Shown in pieces: positions 1 through 8,385 of a DNA stretch of 64,000 bases (its first letter is position 1; each line of letters starts with the position of its first letter). This stretch comes from Paracoccus sp041927875 (GTDB lineage: Bacteria; Pseudomonadota; Alphaproteobacteria; Rhodobacterales; Rhodobacteraceae). The notes beneath the pieces are model-generated. The model had not been told where the DNA came from. It ran no database searches and saw nothing but the letters and a program-made list of their open reading frames with translations. The stretch lies in NCBI RefSeq assembly GCF_041927875.1, contig NZ_JBHFHN010000001.1, one strand, 5' to 3'. A program made the position numbers and the translations under genes.

Positions 1-494
1 GCGGCGGTCAGCGCGACGTTGTAATCATTAGTAAAGGGGCGGGTGCAGATGCGGCCCTTCCATTTCGGATCGGCCAGATCCTCATAGCTGGTCACCTCGC
101 CATCGGCCACGCGATCCTTGCTGGCATAGACGATGCGGGCGCGGGTGGTCAGGCCGAACCAGTTGTCGCCGCGCAGTTCGGCGGGGATGGCGGCGGTCAG
201 AACGTCATCGCTGACGGGCTGGGTCACGCCCGCATCGACGACCTGGGTCAGGCGCGCGATGTCGACGGTCAGCACGATGTCGGCGGGGCTGCGGTCGCCC
301 TCGGCTTGCAGGCGTTCGACCATGCCCTTGTCGACAAAGGCGATATTGGCGGTGATCCCGGTTTCCTTGGTGAAGGCGTCCAGCAGCGGCTGGATCAGTT
401 CGGGCTGGCGGTGGGAATAGATGTTGATTTCTTCGGCCATCGCCGGGGCGGCGACACCAGCCAGGGCGGTCGCGGTCATCAGGGTGCGGAACAT
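1..494 (-). CDS. Ferric iron ABC transporter substrate-binding protein, partial
   Basis: Periplasmic binding protein that delivers Fe(3+) to an ABC importer (FbpA/AfuA/FutA type). Only the first 164 residues are inside the window; the 3' end lies beyond base 1. A signal peptide ending near PAMA-EE is followed by the family's typical opening EINIYSHRQPELIQPLL and, later, DIVLTVDIARL and the LADPKWKGRICTRP segment common in ferric-binding proteins. The start ATG at 494 has an AAAAGGAG ribosome site six bases upstream. A TGA-N9-TCA palindrome about 60 bases upstream suggests iron control. Permease and ATPase genes would be expected to the left. The family call is firm; the substrate is inferred from similarity. 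Confidence 0.88.
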   Translation of the reverse strand, partial: MFRTLMTATALAGVAAPAMAEEINIYSHRQPELIQPLLDAFTKETGITANIAFVDKGMVERLQAEGDRSPADIVLTVDIARLTQVVDAGVTQPVSDDVLTAAIPAELRGDNWFGLTTRARIVYASKDRVADGEVTSYEDLADPKWKGRICTRPFTNDYNVALTA

Positions 495-510
495 CGTTGA
501 CTCCTTTTGT

Positions 511-536
511 CGGGATGCGGCCTTGGTGCCATCCCG
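511..536 (-). other. Inverted repeat in the leader between edd and the iron-binding-protein gene
   Basis: CGGGATG and CATCCCG arms flank a 12-nt loop, 17 bases before the iron-binding-protein start. There is no T-run on either strand, so it is not a convincing intrinsic terminator. It could be a leader structure or a weak edd terminator. Confidence 0.3.
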
Positions 537-555
537 CCACGGTGCAGTCAATGCC

Positions 556-570
556 TGATCCTTATGATCA
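556..570. promoter_or_regulatory. Candidate iron-responsive operator (TGA-N9-TCA)
   Basis: TGATCCTTATGATCA fits the TGA-N9-TCA pattern described for alphaproteobacterial iron boxes (RirA/IRO or iron-Rhodo type). It extends to CTGATC-N5-GATCAG. It overlaps the edd stop codon and sits about 62 bases upstream of the ferric-binding-protein start. The match is short and the regulator is inferred. Confidence 0.42.
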
Positions 571-2379
571 GCTTTGATGCAGCAGCACCGAGGCGCCCTC
601 GGCCGCAGGCCCGACCGCCGCCCGGAAGGCCGCGAACAGCCGTGCGCCGGGGTCGCTGTCGGCCTGCACCGGCGCGGCGGCGGGGGCGCGGTCGGCAAAG
701 CCGTCGGCCAGGCAATCCAGCCGCCCGGCGACGGCATCCAGCCGCACCAGATCACCGTCGCGCAGCCGCGACAGCGGACCCGCGCCCATGGCCTCGGGGC
801 TGACATGGATCGCCGCCGGCACCTTGCCCGAGGCCCCCGACATCCGCCCATCGGTCACCAAGGCCACCCGCAGGCCGCGATCCTGCAACACCGCCAGCAC
901 CGGGGTCAGGCTGTGCAGCTCCGGCATCCCGTTGGCCTGCGGCCCCTGAAAGCGCACGACGACCACGGTGTCGCTGGTGAACTCGCCGCGCTTGAAGGCG
1001 GCCTTTACCGCCTCCTGATCGGAAAAGACGCGGGCAGGGGCCTCGATCACATGGCGCTCGGGGGCGACGGCGGAAATCTTGATGACGCCCGTGCCCAGGT
1101 TGCCGGCCAGCATCTTCAACCCGCCATCGCGGGCAAAGGGATCGGCGGCGGGGCGCAGGATGCGGTCGTTCAGGCTGGCCTTGGGCCCGTCGACCCAGAC
1201 CGCCTTGCCGTCGATCAGCCGGGGTTCCTGCGTATAACGCGCAAGGCCCGACCCGGCGACCGTCTCGACATCCTCATGCAGAAGGCCCGCCGCCAGCAAT
1301 TCGCCGATCAGCCAGGTCAGCCCGCCCGCCGCATGGAAATGGTTCACGTCGGCCAGCCCGTTCGGATAGACCCGCGCCATCAGCGGCACTACCGAGGAGA
1401 TCGCGTCGAAATCCTCGAGCCGCAGTTCGATCCCGGCGGCGCGCGCCATCGCGGGCAGATGCAGGATCAGGTTGGTCGAGCCGCCCGTCGCCATCAGCCC
1501 GACCATGCCATTCACAAAGGCGCGTTCATCTAGGATGCGACCCAGCGGGCGGTAATCATTGCCAAGGGCGGTGATCGCCACCGCCCGATCCGCCGCCGCC
1601 TGCGTCAGCGCATCGCGCAGGGGCGTGTTCGGGTTGACAAAGGATGCGCCCGGCAGATGCAGGCCCATGATCTCCATCAGCATCTGGTTGCTGTTCGCGG
1701 TGCCGTAGAAGGTGCAGGTGCCGGGGCCGTGATAGCTGGCCATTTCCGCCGCCATCAGCGCGTCGCGGCCGACCTCGCCCGCCGCGAATTGCTGGCGCAC
1801 CTTGGCCTTTTCGTCATTGGGCAGGCCGCTTGTCATCGGCCCGGCAGGCACGAAGATGCCCGGCAGATGGCCATAGGCCGCCGCCGCCATCACCAGCCCC
1901 GGCACGATCTTGTCGCAGACCCCCAGATAAAGCGCCGCATCAAAGGTGTTGTGCGACAAGGCCACCCCGGTCGCCAAGGCGATCACCTCGCGCGAGAACA
2001 GGCTCAGCTCCATCCCGCGCTGACCTTGCGTGACGCCATCGCACATCGCAGGCACCCCGCCCGCGACCTGCGCGGTGGCCCCGGCTGCACGCACCGCCGC
2101 GCGGATCAGGTCGGGATAGCGTTCATAGGGCTGATGCGCCGACAACATGTCGTTGTAAGCGGTGACAATGCCGATATTCGCGGCCCGCCCCTCGGCCAGG
2201 GCGGGTTTGTCGGCCCCCATCGCGGCATAGGCATGGGCCTGGTTGCCGCAGGCCAGATGCGCCCGCGCCGGGCCGCGCGCCGCCTGTTCGGCAATCCCCG
2301 CCAGATAGGCCGCGCGGCTGTCCTGCGACCGCGCACGGATCGCATCGGTGACACGGGCGATGGTGGCGTGCAGGGTCAT
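568..2379 (-). CDS. edd: Phosphogluconate dehydratase (Entner-Doudoroff)
   Basis: Converts 6-phosphogluconate to 2-keto-3-deoxy-6-phosphogluconate in the cytoplasm, the defining step of the Entner-Doudoroff route. The 603-residue protein has the usual length for Edd. It carries the IlvD/Edd motifs MCDGVTQG (about residue 112), VCDKIVPG (about 154) and CTFYGTANSNQ, which supply the iron-sulfur cysteines. The start at 2379 is preferred over an upstream in-frame ATG at 2436 because a GGAGGAA site lies just before it. The gene is divergent from rlmI, and the zwf-pgl-pgi genes 2 kb away feed its substrate. A LacI-type palindrome lies 25 bases upstream. The usual partner eda is not adjacent. Confidence 0.96.
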   Translation of the reverse strand: MTLHATIARVTDAIRARSQDSRAAYLAGIAEQAARGPARAHLACGNQAHAYAAMGADKPALAEGRAANIGIVTAYNDMLSAHQPYERYPDLIRAAVRAAGATAQVAGGVPAMCDGVTQGQRGMELSLFSREVIALATGVALSHNTFDAALYLGVCDKIVPGLVMAAAAYGHLPGIFVPAGPMTSGLPNDEKAKVRQQFAAGEVGRDALMAAEMASYHGPGTCTFYGTANSNQMLMEIMGLHLPGASFVNPNTPLRDALTQAAADRAVAITALGNDYRPLGRILDERAFVNGMVGLMATGGSTNLILHLPAMARAAGIELRLEDFDAISSVVPLMARVYPNGLADVNHFHAAGGLTWLIGELLAAGLLHEDVETVAGSGLARYTQEPRLIDGKAVWVDGPKASLNDRILRPAADPFARDGGLKMLAGNLGTGVIKISAVAPERHVIEAPARVFSDQEAVKAAFKRGEFTSDTVVVVRFQGPQANGMPELHSLTPVLAVLQDRGLRVALVTDGRMSGASGKVPAAIHVSPEAMGAGPLSRLRDGDLVRLDAVAGRLDCLADGFADRAPAAAPVQADSDPGARLFAAFRAAVGPAAEGASVLLHQS

Positions 2380-2402
2380 GGCTTCCTCCGGCTTGCTGGC
2401 TT

Positions 2403-2416
2403 CGTTACCGCTAACA
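2403..2416. promoter_or_regulatory. LacI-family (CceR-like) operator before edd
   Basis: GTTACCGCTAAC (2404-2415) matches the palindrome GTTAGCGCTAAC with one mismatch. A near-identical site precedes zwf. CceR, a LacI-family regulator of central carbon metabolism in Rhodobacter, recognises this kind of palindrome; assigning it here is inference. Confidence 0.55.
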
Positions 2417-2482
2417 CGCGCGCGGCCCATAGGCAAGCCCGCCCGCCCGCGCTAGAAGCGCCCGAAAAGCATGAGGCGCCCC

Positions 2483-3673
2483 ATGACCTATCCCACCGTT
2501 CGCCTGCGGCCAAAGGCCGATGCCCGCGCGCTGCGCCACGGCGCCCCTTGGGTCTATGCAGATGAGCTGGTGACCGACCGGCGCAGCCAGGCGCTGCCCC
2601 CCGGCACTCTGGCCGTGCTTGAGGATGCCGAGCGCCGCCCGCTGGGGGTGGTGACGGTGAACGCCAAGTCCAAAATCATCGCCCGGATGCTGGATCGCGA
2701 CGCGGGCGCGGTGATCGACCGGGCCTGGCTGGCCACGCGGCTGGCCCGCGCCATGGCCCTGCGTGAACGGCTGTTCGATCAGCCCTATTACCGGCTGGTT
2801 CATGCCGAAGCCGATGGCCTGCCCGGCACGATCATCGACCGCTTCGGCAGCGCCGCCGTGATCCAGCCGAACGCCGCCTGGGCCGAGGCGCTGATCGGCG
2901 ATCTGGCTGCCGCCCTGGCCGATGTCACCGGCGTCACCACAATCGTCAAGAACGGCTCTGGCCGCGCCCGCGCGCTGGAGGGGCTGCCCGAGGAAGTCAC
3001 CCTGCTGACCGGGGATCTTCCCGGCCCGGTGCCGGTGCCGATGAACGGCGCGATCTATATGGCCGACCTGTTGGGCGGGCAAAAGACCGGCCTGTTCTAT
3101 GATCAACGCCCGAACCACGCCTTTGCCGCGCGGCTGGCGAAAGGGGCGCGGGTGCTGGATGTGTTTTCCCATGTCGGCGGCTTCGGGCTGGCCGCGCTTG
3201 CCGCCGGGGCCGCACAGGCAGTGGCGGTCGATGGCAGCGCCGCGGCGCTGGATCTGGCCACGCAAGGCGCCGCCGCCATGGGCGTCACCGACCGCTTTGC
3301 TACGCGCCAGGGCGATGCCTTCAAGCAGTTGGAAGAACTGGGGGCCGAAGGCGCGCAGTTCGATCTGGTCATCTGCGACCCGCCCGCCTTTGCCCCCGCC
3401 AAGCCCGCGCTGGAGGCCGGCCTGCGCGCCTATGAACGGGTCGCGCGCCTTGCCGCGCCGCTGGTCGCGCCGGGTGGCTATCTGGTGCTGTGCTCGTGCA
3501 GCCATGCCGCCGATCTGACCGCCTTCCGCAACGCCAGTGCCCGCGGCATCGGGCGCGGCGGGCGGCGCGGGCAACTGATCCACACCGGCTTTGCCGGGCC
3601 GGACCATCCGCAACTGCCGCAACTGGCCGAAACCGCCTATCTGAAGTCGCTGTTCTTCCGGCTGGACGGCTGA
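2483..3673 (+). CDS. RlmI-like 23S rRNA m5C methyltransferase (class I SAM)
   Basis: RNA cytosine-5 methyltransferase of the RlmI/YccW family, which uses S-adenosylmethionine to modify 23S rRNA. An N-terminal PUA-like region (residues 1-75) precedes the EEHEA-like QKTGLFYDQR segment (about 200-209), the SAM loop VLDVFSHVGGFG (about 224-235), the CDPPAFAP motif (about 298) and the cysteine motif CSCSH (about 337). Length 396 residues matches the family. An ATG at 2471 is in frame, but GAGG six bases before 2483 favours the later start. The stop overlaps the next gene's start by one base. The exact target base is inferred from family. Confidence 0.85.
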   Translation: MTYPTVRLRPKADARALRHGAPWVYADELVTDRRSQALPPGTLAVLEDAERRPLGVVTVNAKSKIIARMLDRDAGAVIDRAWLATRLARAMALRERLFDQPYYRLVHAEADGLPGTIIDRFGSAAVIQPNAAWAEALIGDLAAALADVTGVTTIVKNGSGRARALEGLPEEVTLLTGDLPGPVPVPMNGAIYMADLLGGQKTGLFYDQRPNHAFAARLAKGARVLDVFSHVGGFGLAALAAGAAQAVAVDGSAAALDLATQGAAAMGVTDRFATRQGDAFKQLEELGAEGAQFDLVICDPPAFAPAKPALEAGLRAYERVARLAAPLVAPGGYLVLCSCSHAADLTAFRNASARGIGRGGRRGQLIHTGFAGPDHPQLPQLAETAYLKSLFFRLDG

Positions 3674-4230
3674 TGGCCCGGCGCGCGCTGCTGGACGCCT
3701 GCGTCCTTTACCCCACCATTCTGCGCGAAATCCTGATCGGCGCGGCCCAGGCCGGCCTTTACCGCCCGCTCTGGTCGGCCCGCCTGTTTGAGGAATGGGC
3801 GCGCGCCGCCGCCCGCCATTCGCCCGCGGATGAGGCGATCGCGCGCGGCGACATCGCGCTGATCCGGGCGGCCTTCCCGCAGGCCGAAGTCGCCGCCGCA
3901 CCCGGCCTGGAGGCGCGCCTGCATCTGCCCGATCTGAACGACATTCACGTTCTGGCCGCCGCCATTGCCGGGTCCGCCGATCTGATCGTCACCTTCAACG
4001 CCCGCGATTTTCCGCGCGGCGTGCTGGCCGCCGAGGGGCTGGCGCGGCAGGATCCCGATGCCTTCCTGATGGATCTGTGGCTGGCCGACCCGCCCGCGCT
4101 GGAGGGCGTGGTGGCGCAGGTCCGCGCCCGGACCGAGGCGATCTCGGGCCGCGACCAGCCGCTGCGCGCGCTGTTGAAACGCGCCCGCCTGCCGCGCCTG
4201 GGCAAGGCGCTGGACCCGGCGCGCGGCTGA
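3673..4230 (+). CDS. PIN-domain protein (putative RNase)
   Basis: 185-residue PIN-like protein. The opening MARRALLDACVLYP has the first acidic residue after a beta strand (ALLDACVLYP), and DLNDIHVLAAAI and DLIVTFNARDFP carry the other conserved acids expected of a Mg-dependent nuclease. Its ATG overlaps the preceding stop as TGATG, so it is probably translated by reinitiation after the rlmI-like gene. No antitoxin gene is adjacent, and it is longer than typical VapC toxins, so a toxin role is not supported. Function in RNA processing is only suggested by the fold and the neighbour. Confidence 0.75.
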   Translation: MARRALLDACVLYPTILREILIGAAQAGLYRPLWSARLFEEWARAAARHSPADEAIARGDIALIRAAFPQAEVAAAPGLEARLHLPDLNDIHVLAAAIAGSADLIVTFNARDFPRGVLAAEGLARQDPDAFLMDLWLADPPALEGVVAQVRARTEAISGRDQPLRALLKRARLPRLGKALDPARG

Positions 4231-4527
4231 CGCACGGCCATCCGCGGGCCGCCTTCACGACCTGCGCCTGGGCGGCGGCGGCTGGGCAAAAGAAAATGAC
4301 GGCCGTGGTGATCCGACCGTCAGCGCAGGGAGCTTCCAGGACCATCACCGGTCTTCGCGTGCCTGCCCCGCCTGTATACGCTGTCACGCCACAGGTTGTC
4401 AAGTCCGCCGGTTCATCGCGACAACGCGACGGCCCGCAATCCGCCGCGCGGCTGAACGCAGGCCCTGACCTGTCGCTGCCCGCCCGCTTCTGCTAGACAA
4501 AACCGTCAAGATCGCGCAGAACGCCCT
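4231..4527. other. Intergenic region before zwf, no gene seen
   Basis: About 300 bases without a convincing reading frame, tRNA or terminator. A weak GACGG/CCGTC inverted repeat lies near 4298-4321 without a T-run. The zwf promoter is expected in the right-hand part, but no clear -35/-10 pair could be chosen. Confidence 0.6.
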
Positions 4528-4541
4528 TGTTTGCGCTAACA
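4528..4541. promoter_or_regulatory. LacI-family (CceR-like) operator before zwf
   Basis: TGTTTGCGCTAACA matches TGTTAGCGCTAACA at 13 of 14 positions, and ends 14 bases before the zwf start. It is the sister of the site before edd. Its position close to the start codon fits a repressor covering the transcription start. Confidence 0.6.
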
Positions 4542-4555
4542 GGCTGAGGAAACGG

Positions 4556-6013
4556 ATGATGGTCTCGCGTGTGATTCCGGTCGAGGATTTCGATCTGGTG
4601 ATTTTCGGGGCAACCGGCGATCTGGCGCGGCGCAAGATCTTGCCGGGTCTCTATCGCCGCTATCTGTCGGGCCAGTTCGCCCAAGGCGCGCGCATCATCG
4701 GGGCGGCGCGGTCGAAACTGACCTCGACCGCCTTCCGCGAGGATGTCGCCACTGCCATTGCCGAATTCGTGGCCGAGGACAAGCGCGACCCCGCCGCCAT
4801 TGCCGAATTTCTGAAGCTGGTCAGCTATGTGGCCATCGACGCCACCGGCACCGACGGTTGGTCACGGCTGAAGGACAAGATGCGCGCTGGCGTGACGCAG
4901 GCCTTCTACTTCTCGGTCGCGCCGTCGCTGTTCGGCGCATTGGCCGAACGGTTGCACAGCCATGACATTGCCGGGCCGCAGGCGCGGATCGTCGTCGAAA
5001 AGCCCTTTGGCCGCGATCTGGACAGCGCGCGGGCGCTGAATGCCACCCTGGCCGAGCATTTCAACGAAACCCAGATCTATCGCATTGATCATTATCTGGG
5101 CAAGGAAACCGTGCAGAACCTGATGGCGGTGCGGTTCGGCAATATCCTGTTCGAGCCGCTGTGGAACAGCCAGTATATCGATCATGTGCAGATCACCGTG
5201 GCCGAAACCGTGGGCGTCGGCGGGCGGGGGGCCTATTACGACAAGTCGGGCGCGATGCGCGACATGGTGCAGAACCATCTGATGCAGCTTTTGTGCCTGA
5301 TCGCGATGGAGCCGCCCTATCACTTCGATCCTGACGCTGTGCGTGACGAAAAGCTGAAGGTGATCCGCGCCCTGGCGCCGCTGCGCCCCGAGGATATCGT
5401 GCGCGGCCAGTATGCGGCGCGCGGTGATGAAGCCGATTACGCCACCGATGCCGAAAACCCTGCCAGCACCACGGAAAGCTACATCGCCTTGCGCGTGCAG
5501 GTGCAGAACTGGCGCTGGCGCGGCACGCCGTTTTACCTCCGCACCGGCAAGAAACTGCGCGCGCGGGCCAGCGAAATCGCGATCGTCTTTCGCGAACCGC
5601 CGCATTCGATCTTCGACGATGCCGAGGGCTGGCGCGAGAACCAGCTTGTCATCCGCCTGCAACCGAATGAGGGTATGGACCTGAAGGTGATGATCAAGGA
5701 ACCGGGGCCGGGCGGGATGCGTCTGGTGCAGGTGCCGCTGGACATGTCCTTTGCCGATGCGCTTGGGGCCGAGGGGGCCGATATCCCCGACGCCTATGAA
5801 CGGCTGATCATGGATGTGATCCGCGGCAACCAGACCCTGTTCATGCGCGGCGATGAGGTTGAAGCTGCCTGGGCCTGGGTCGATCCGGCGATCCGCGGCT
5901 GGGAACAGGCGGGCCACAAGCCGCAATCCTATGACCCCGGATCGTCCGGGCCGGAAGATGCACTGGCGCTTTTGCACCGCGACGGCCGCCGCTGGAGAGA
6001 GATCAAGGCATGA
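4556..6013 (+). CDS. zwf: Glucose-6-phosphate 1-dehydrogenase
   Basis: Oxidises glucose 6-phosphate to 6-phosphogluconolactone with NAD(P)+. The dinucleotide-binding loop GATGDLA is at residues 18-24, the conserved VVEKPFGRD at about 146 and the active-site signature RIDHYLGKE at 176-184. 485 residues is the normal length. Tandem ATGs occur at 4556 and 4559; GAGGA sits six bases before the first. The stop overlaps pgl as ATGA, so zwf-pgl is translationally coupled. Expression is probably controlled by the LacI-type palindrome just upstream. Together with pgl, pgi and the nearby edd it forms the upper Entner-Doudoroff route. Confidence 0.97.
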   Translation: MMVSRVIPVEDFDLVIFGATGDLARRKILPGLYRRYLSGQFAQGARIIGAARSKLTSTAFREDVATAIAEFVAEDKRDPAAIAEFLKLVSYVAIDATGTDGWSRLKDKMRAGVTQAFYFSVAPSLFGALAERLHSHDIAGPQARIVVEKPFGRDLDSARALNATLAEHFNETQIYRIDHYLGKETVQNLMAVRFGNILFEPLWNSQYIDHVQITVAETVGVGGRGAYYDKSGAMRDMVQNHLMQLLCLIAMEPPYHFDPDAVRDEKLKVIRALAPLRPEDIVRGQYAARGDEADYATDAENPASTTESYIALRVQVQNWRWRGTPFYLRTGKKLRARASEIAIVFREPPHSIFDDAEGWRENQLVIRLQPNEGMDLKVMIKEPGPGGMRLVQVPLDMSFADALGAEGADIPDAYERLIMDVIRGNQTLFMRGDEVEAAWAWVDPAIRGWEQAGHKPQSYDPGSSGPEDALALLHRDGRRWREIKA

Positions 6014-6681
6014 GCTTTCAGGATTATCCCGACCGCGAGTTTCTGGAACTGGCCGTGGCCCGCGCCATTGCCGCCGATCTGGGTGCGGCCTTGCGCGCAC
6101 GCGGGCGGGCGACGCTGGCGCTTGCCGGCGGCACCACGCCCGGCCCGGTGTTCGACATCCTGTCGGCCATCGAACTGGATTGGGCCAATGTCACGGTGAC
6201 CGTCACTGATGAGCGCTGCGTGCCTGCCCATCATGACCGGTCGAACGCGCGGCTGTTGTCCGAACGGCTGCTGCGCGGGCATGCCCGCGCCGCCCGCCAT
6301 CTGATCTGGTGGCAGGATGGCGACACCCCCGACAGCGCCGCCGCGCGTGTGTCGGGCGAATTGGCCGATCATCTGCCGCTGGATGTGGTGCTGCTGGGCA
6401 TGGGCACCGATGCCCATACCGCCAGCCTCTTTCCCGATGCGCCGGAACTTCAGGCGGCTTTGGCCTCGGATGCGGCGCCGGTGATGGCGATCCATCCCGC
6501 CAGCCAGCCCGAGGCGCGTCTGAGCCTGACCGCCCCGGTGCTGAAAGGCGCGCTTGCGGCGCATCTGATGATGACCGGCGATGACAAGCGCAAGGTCTGG
6601 GAGGATACCCACGGCAAGCCCGCGACCGAGGCGCCGATCCAGGCCTTTGCCGGCGTTCTGAACGTACATTGGGCCGCGTAG
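6010..6681 (+). CDS. pgl: 6-phosphogluconolactonase
   Basis: Hydrolyses 6-phosphogluconolactone, the zwf product, to the substrate of Edd. The 223-residue protein has the family features LALAGGTTPGPVFDIL (about residue 36), VTVTDERCVPAHHDRSNARLL (about 63-83) and the LLGMGTDAHTASLFP segment carrying the catalytic histidine (about 130). The start codon overlaps the zwf stop. Only 17 bases separate it from pgi, so zwf, pgl and pgi form one operon. Confidence 0.95.
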   Translation: MSFQDYPDREFLELAVARAIAADLGAALRARGRATLALAGGTTPGPVFDILSAIELDWANVTVTVTDERCVPAHHDRSNARLLSERLLRGHARAARHLIWWQDGDTPDSAAARVSGELADHLPLDVVLLGMGTDAHTASLFPDAPELQAALASDAAPVMAIHPASQPEARLSLTAPVLKGALAAHLMMTGDDKRKVWEDTHGKPATEAPIQAFAGVLNVHWAA

Positions 6682-6698
6682 GGCATCGGGGAACCATC

Positions 6699-8300
6699 AT
6701 GGACAGTATCTGGACCCAGCTTGCCGATCACCACCGCCGCACCGCCGACCGCCCGATTGCCGATCTGATCGACGCAGGCCGCGCCCGCGATTTCAGCGCG
6801 GCGGCGGACGGGATGATCTTTGACTATGCCCGCACCGGCATCGACCAGACCGGGCGCGCGCTGCTGCTGAAACTGGCCGAGGCCAGCCCGCTGGCCACGC
6901 GCCGCGCCGCGATGTTTGACGGCGAACGCATCAACACGACCGAGGATCGCGCCGTCCTGCACACCGCGCTGCGCGCCCCCGACCGGGCGGTGACGGTGGA
7001 TGGCACGGACGTCAGCATCGGCGTCCGCGACGTGCTGGCGCGGATGCGCGCCTTTGCGAATGACCTGCGCGCCGGTCGCTTCACCGGGCAGGGCGGGGCG
7101 ATCACCGATGTCGTCAATATCGGCATCGGCGGGTCCGACCTAGGCCCGGCGATGGCGGTGGCGGCGCTTGCGCCCTATGCCGACGGGCCGCGCTGTCATT
7201 TCGTGTCCAACATCGACGGGGCGCATGTGCATGACGTCTTGAAGGGGTTGAACCCGGAGACGACGCTGGTGCTGGTCGCCTCGAAAACCTTTACCACGAT
7301 CGAGACGATGACCAACGCCCAGACCGCGCGCGACTGGATGGCGGCGCGGGTGGCCGATCCGGCGGCGCAATTCGCCGCGATCTCGACCGCGCTGGACAAG
7401 ACGGAGGCCTTCGGCATCCCCGAGGATCGTGTCTTTGGCTTTGCCGATTGGGTCGGCGGGCGCTATTCGATCTGGGGGCCGATCGGACTGTCGGTCATGA
7501 TCGCCATCGGGCCGGACCGGTTCGACGACTTCCTGGCCGGGGGCCGGGCGATGGACGACCATTTCCGCGCCGCGCCCTTTGCGCAGAACCTGCCCGCGCT
7601 GCTGGCCCTGGTCGGGATCTGGCACAACCAGATCTGCGGCCATGCGACCCGCGCCGTGCTGCCCTATGACCAACGGCTTGCGCTGCTGCCCGCCTATCTT
7701 CAGCAGCTTGAGATGGAGAGCAACGGCAAGCGCGTGGGGCTGGACGGCCGCGCGCTGGACCACGACAGCGGTCCGGTGGTCTGGGGCGCGCCCGGCACCA
7801 ACGGCCAGCACGCCTTTCACCAATTGATCCATCAGGGCACCCGCGTGAACCCGTGCGAGTTTCTGCTGGCTGCCCAAGGGCATGAGGCCGATCTGGATCA
7901 CCATCACCGCAAGCTGATGGCCAACGCCCTGGCCCAGATGGCCGCGCTGATGCTGGGTCGGTCGACGGATGAGGTTCGCGCGGCGATGATCGCCAAGGGC
8001 ATGGCGGCGGATCAGGCCAACCGTCTGGCGCCGCACCGGACCTTTCCGGGCAACCGGCCTTCGACCCTGCTGCTTTATCCGCGGCTGACGCCCTTTGTGC
8101 TGGGACAGATCATCGCGCTTTATGAACACCGGGTGTTTGTCGAAGGCGTGATCCTGGGGATCAACAGTTTCGACCAGTGGGGGGTCGAGCTGGGCAAGGA
8201 ACTGGCCCTTGCGCTGGAGCCTGCGATCGAGGGCAAGGACGTGCAGACCGACGCGGTGACGCAGGAAAGCCTGGCGCGGATCGCGGCCTTGCGCGGGTGA
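6699..8300 (+). CDS. pgi: Glucose-6-phosphate isomerase
   Basis: Interconverts glucose 6-phosphate and fructose 6-phosphate; in this operon it probably lets fructose 6-phosphate re-enter the Entner-Doudoroff route. The 533-residue protein carries IGIGGSDLGPAMA (about residue 138), the first PGI signature region DWVGGRYSIWGPIGLS and the second at GPVVWGAPGTNGQHAFHQLI. The start at 6699 follows CGGGGA; an in-frame upstream ATG at 6669 lies inside pgl and is less likely. A GGGGC hairpin and the recurrent GTATTTGG repeat follow the stop. Confidence 0.96.
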   Translation: MDSIWTQLADHHRRTADRPIADLIDAGRARDFSAAADGMIFDYARTGIDQTGRALLLKLAEASPLATRRAAMFDGERINTTEDRAVLHTALRAPDRAVTVDGTDVSIGVRDVLARMRAFANDLRAGRFTGQGGAITDVVNIGIGGSDLGPAMAVAALAPYADGPRCHFVSNIDGAHVHDVLKGLNPETTLVLVASKTFTTIETMTNAQTARDWMAARVADPAAQFAAISTALDKTEAFGIPEDRVFGFADWVGGRYSIWGPIGLSVMIAIGPDRFDDFLAGGRAMDDHFRAAPFAQNLPALLALVGIWHNQICGHATRAVLPYDQRLALLPAYLQQLEMESNGKRVGLDGRALDHDSGPVVWGAPGTNGQHAFHQLIHQGTRVNPCEFLLAAQGHEADLDHHHRKLMANALAQMAALMLGRSTDEVRAAMIAKGMAADQANRLAPHRTFPGNRPSTLLLYPRLTPFVLGQIIALYEHRVFVEGVILGINSFDQWGVELGKELALALEPAIEGKDVQTDAVTQESLARIAALRG

Positions 8301-8312
8301 TCTGGTGCGGGA

Positions 8313-8359
8313 CCGGGGCGCTGCCCCGGACCCCGGCGTATTTGGGCAAGGAAGAAAGG
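8313..8359 (+). repeat. 3'-flank repeat copy A (hairpin plus GTATTTGG element)
   Basis: Perfect hairpin CCGGGGC-GCT-GCCCCGG (8313-8329), then a C-rich joint, then GTATTTGGGCAAGGAAGAAA (8338-8357), just 3' of pgi in the same orientation. The same two-part layout recurs near 27.5 and 55.2 kb, and the second part alone near 39.9, 44.6 and 63.0 kb. Confidence 0.7.
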
Positions 8360-8382
8360 GGCGCCGGTTCGGGTGCCCCTTT
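8355..8382 (-). terminator. Intrinsic terminator of the small lipoprotein gene
   Basis: AAAGGGGCGCC and GGTGCCCCTTT pair around a six-base loop with one G-T pair. On the minus strand the hairpin is followed by a TTTCTTCC tract. It lies three bases after the lipoprotein stop codon. Confidence 0.7.
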
Positions 8383-8385
8383 GGC

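Noticed and set aside
3673..4230. VapC-type toxin-antitoxin module
   Set aside because: No antitoxin gene beside the PIN gene and the protein is longer than VapC; coupling is to an rRNA methyltransferase.
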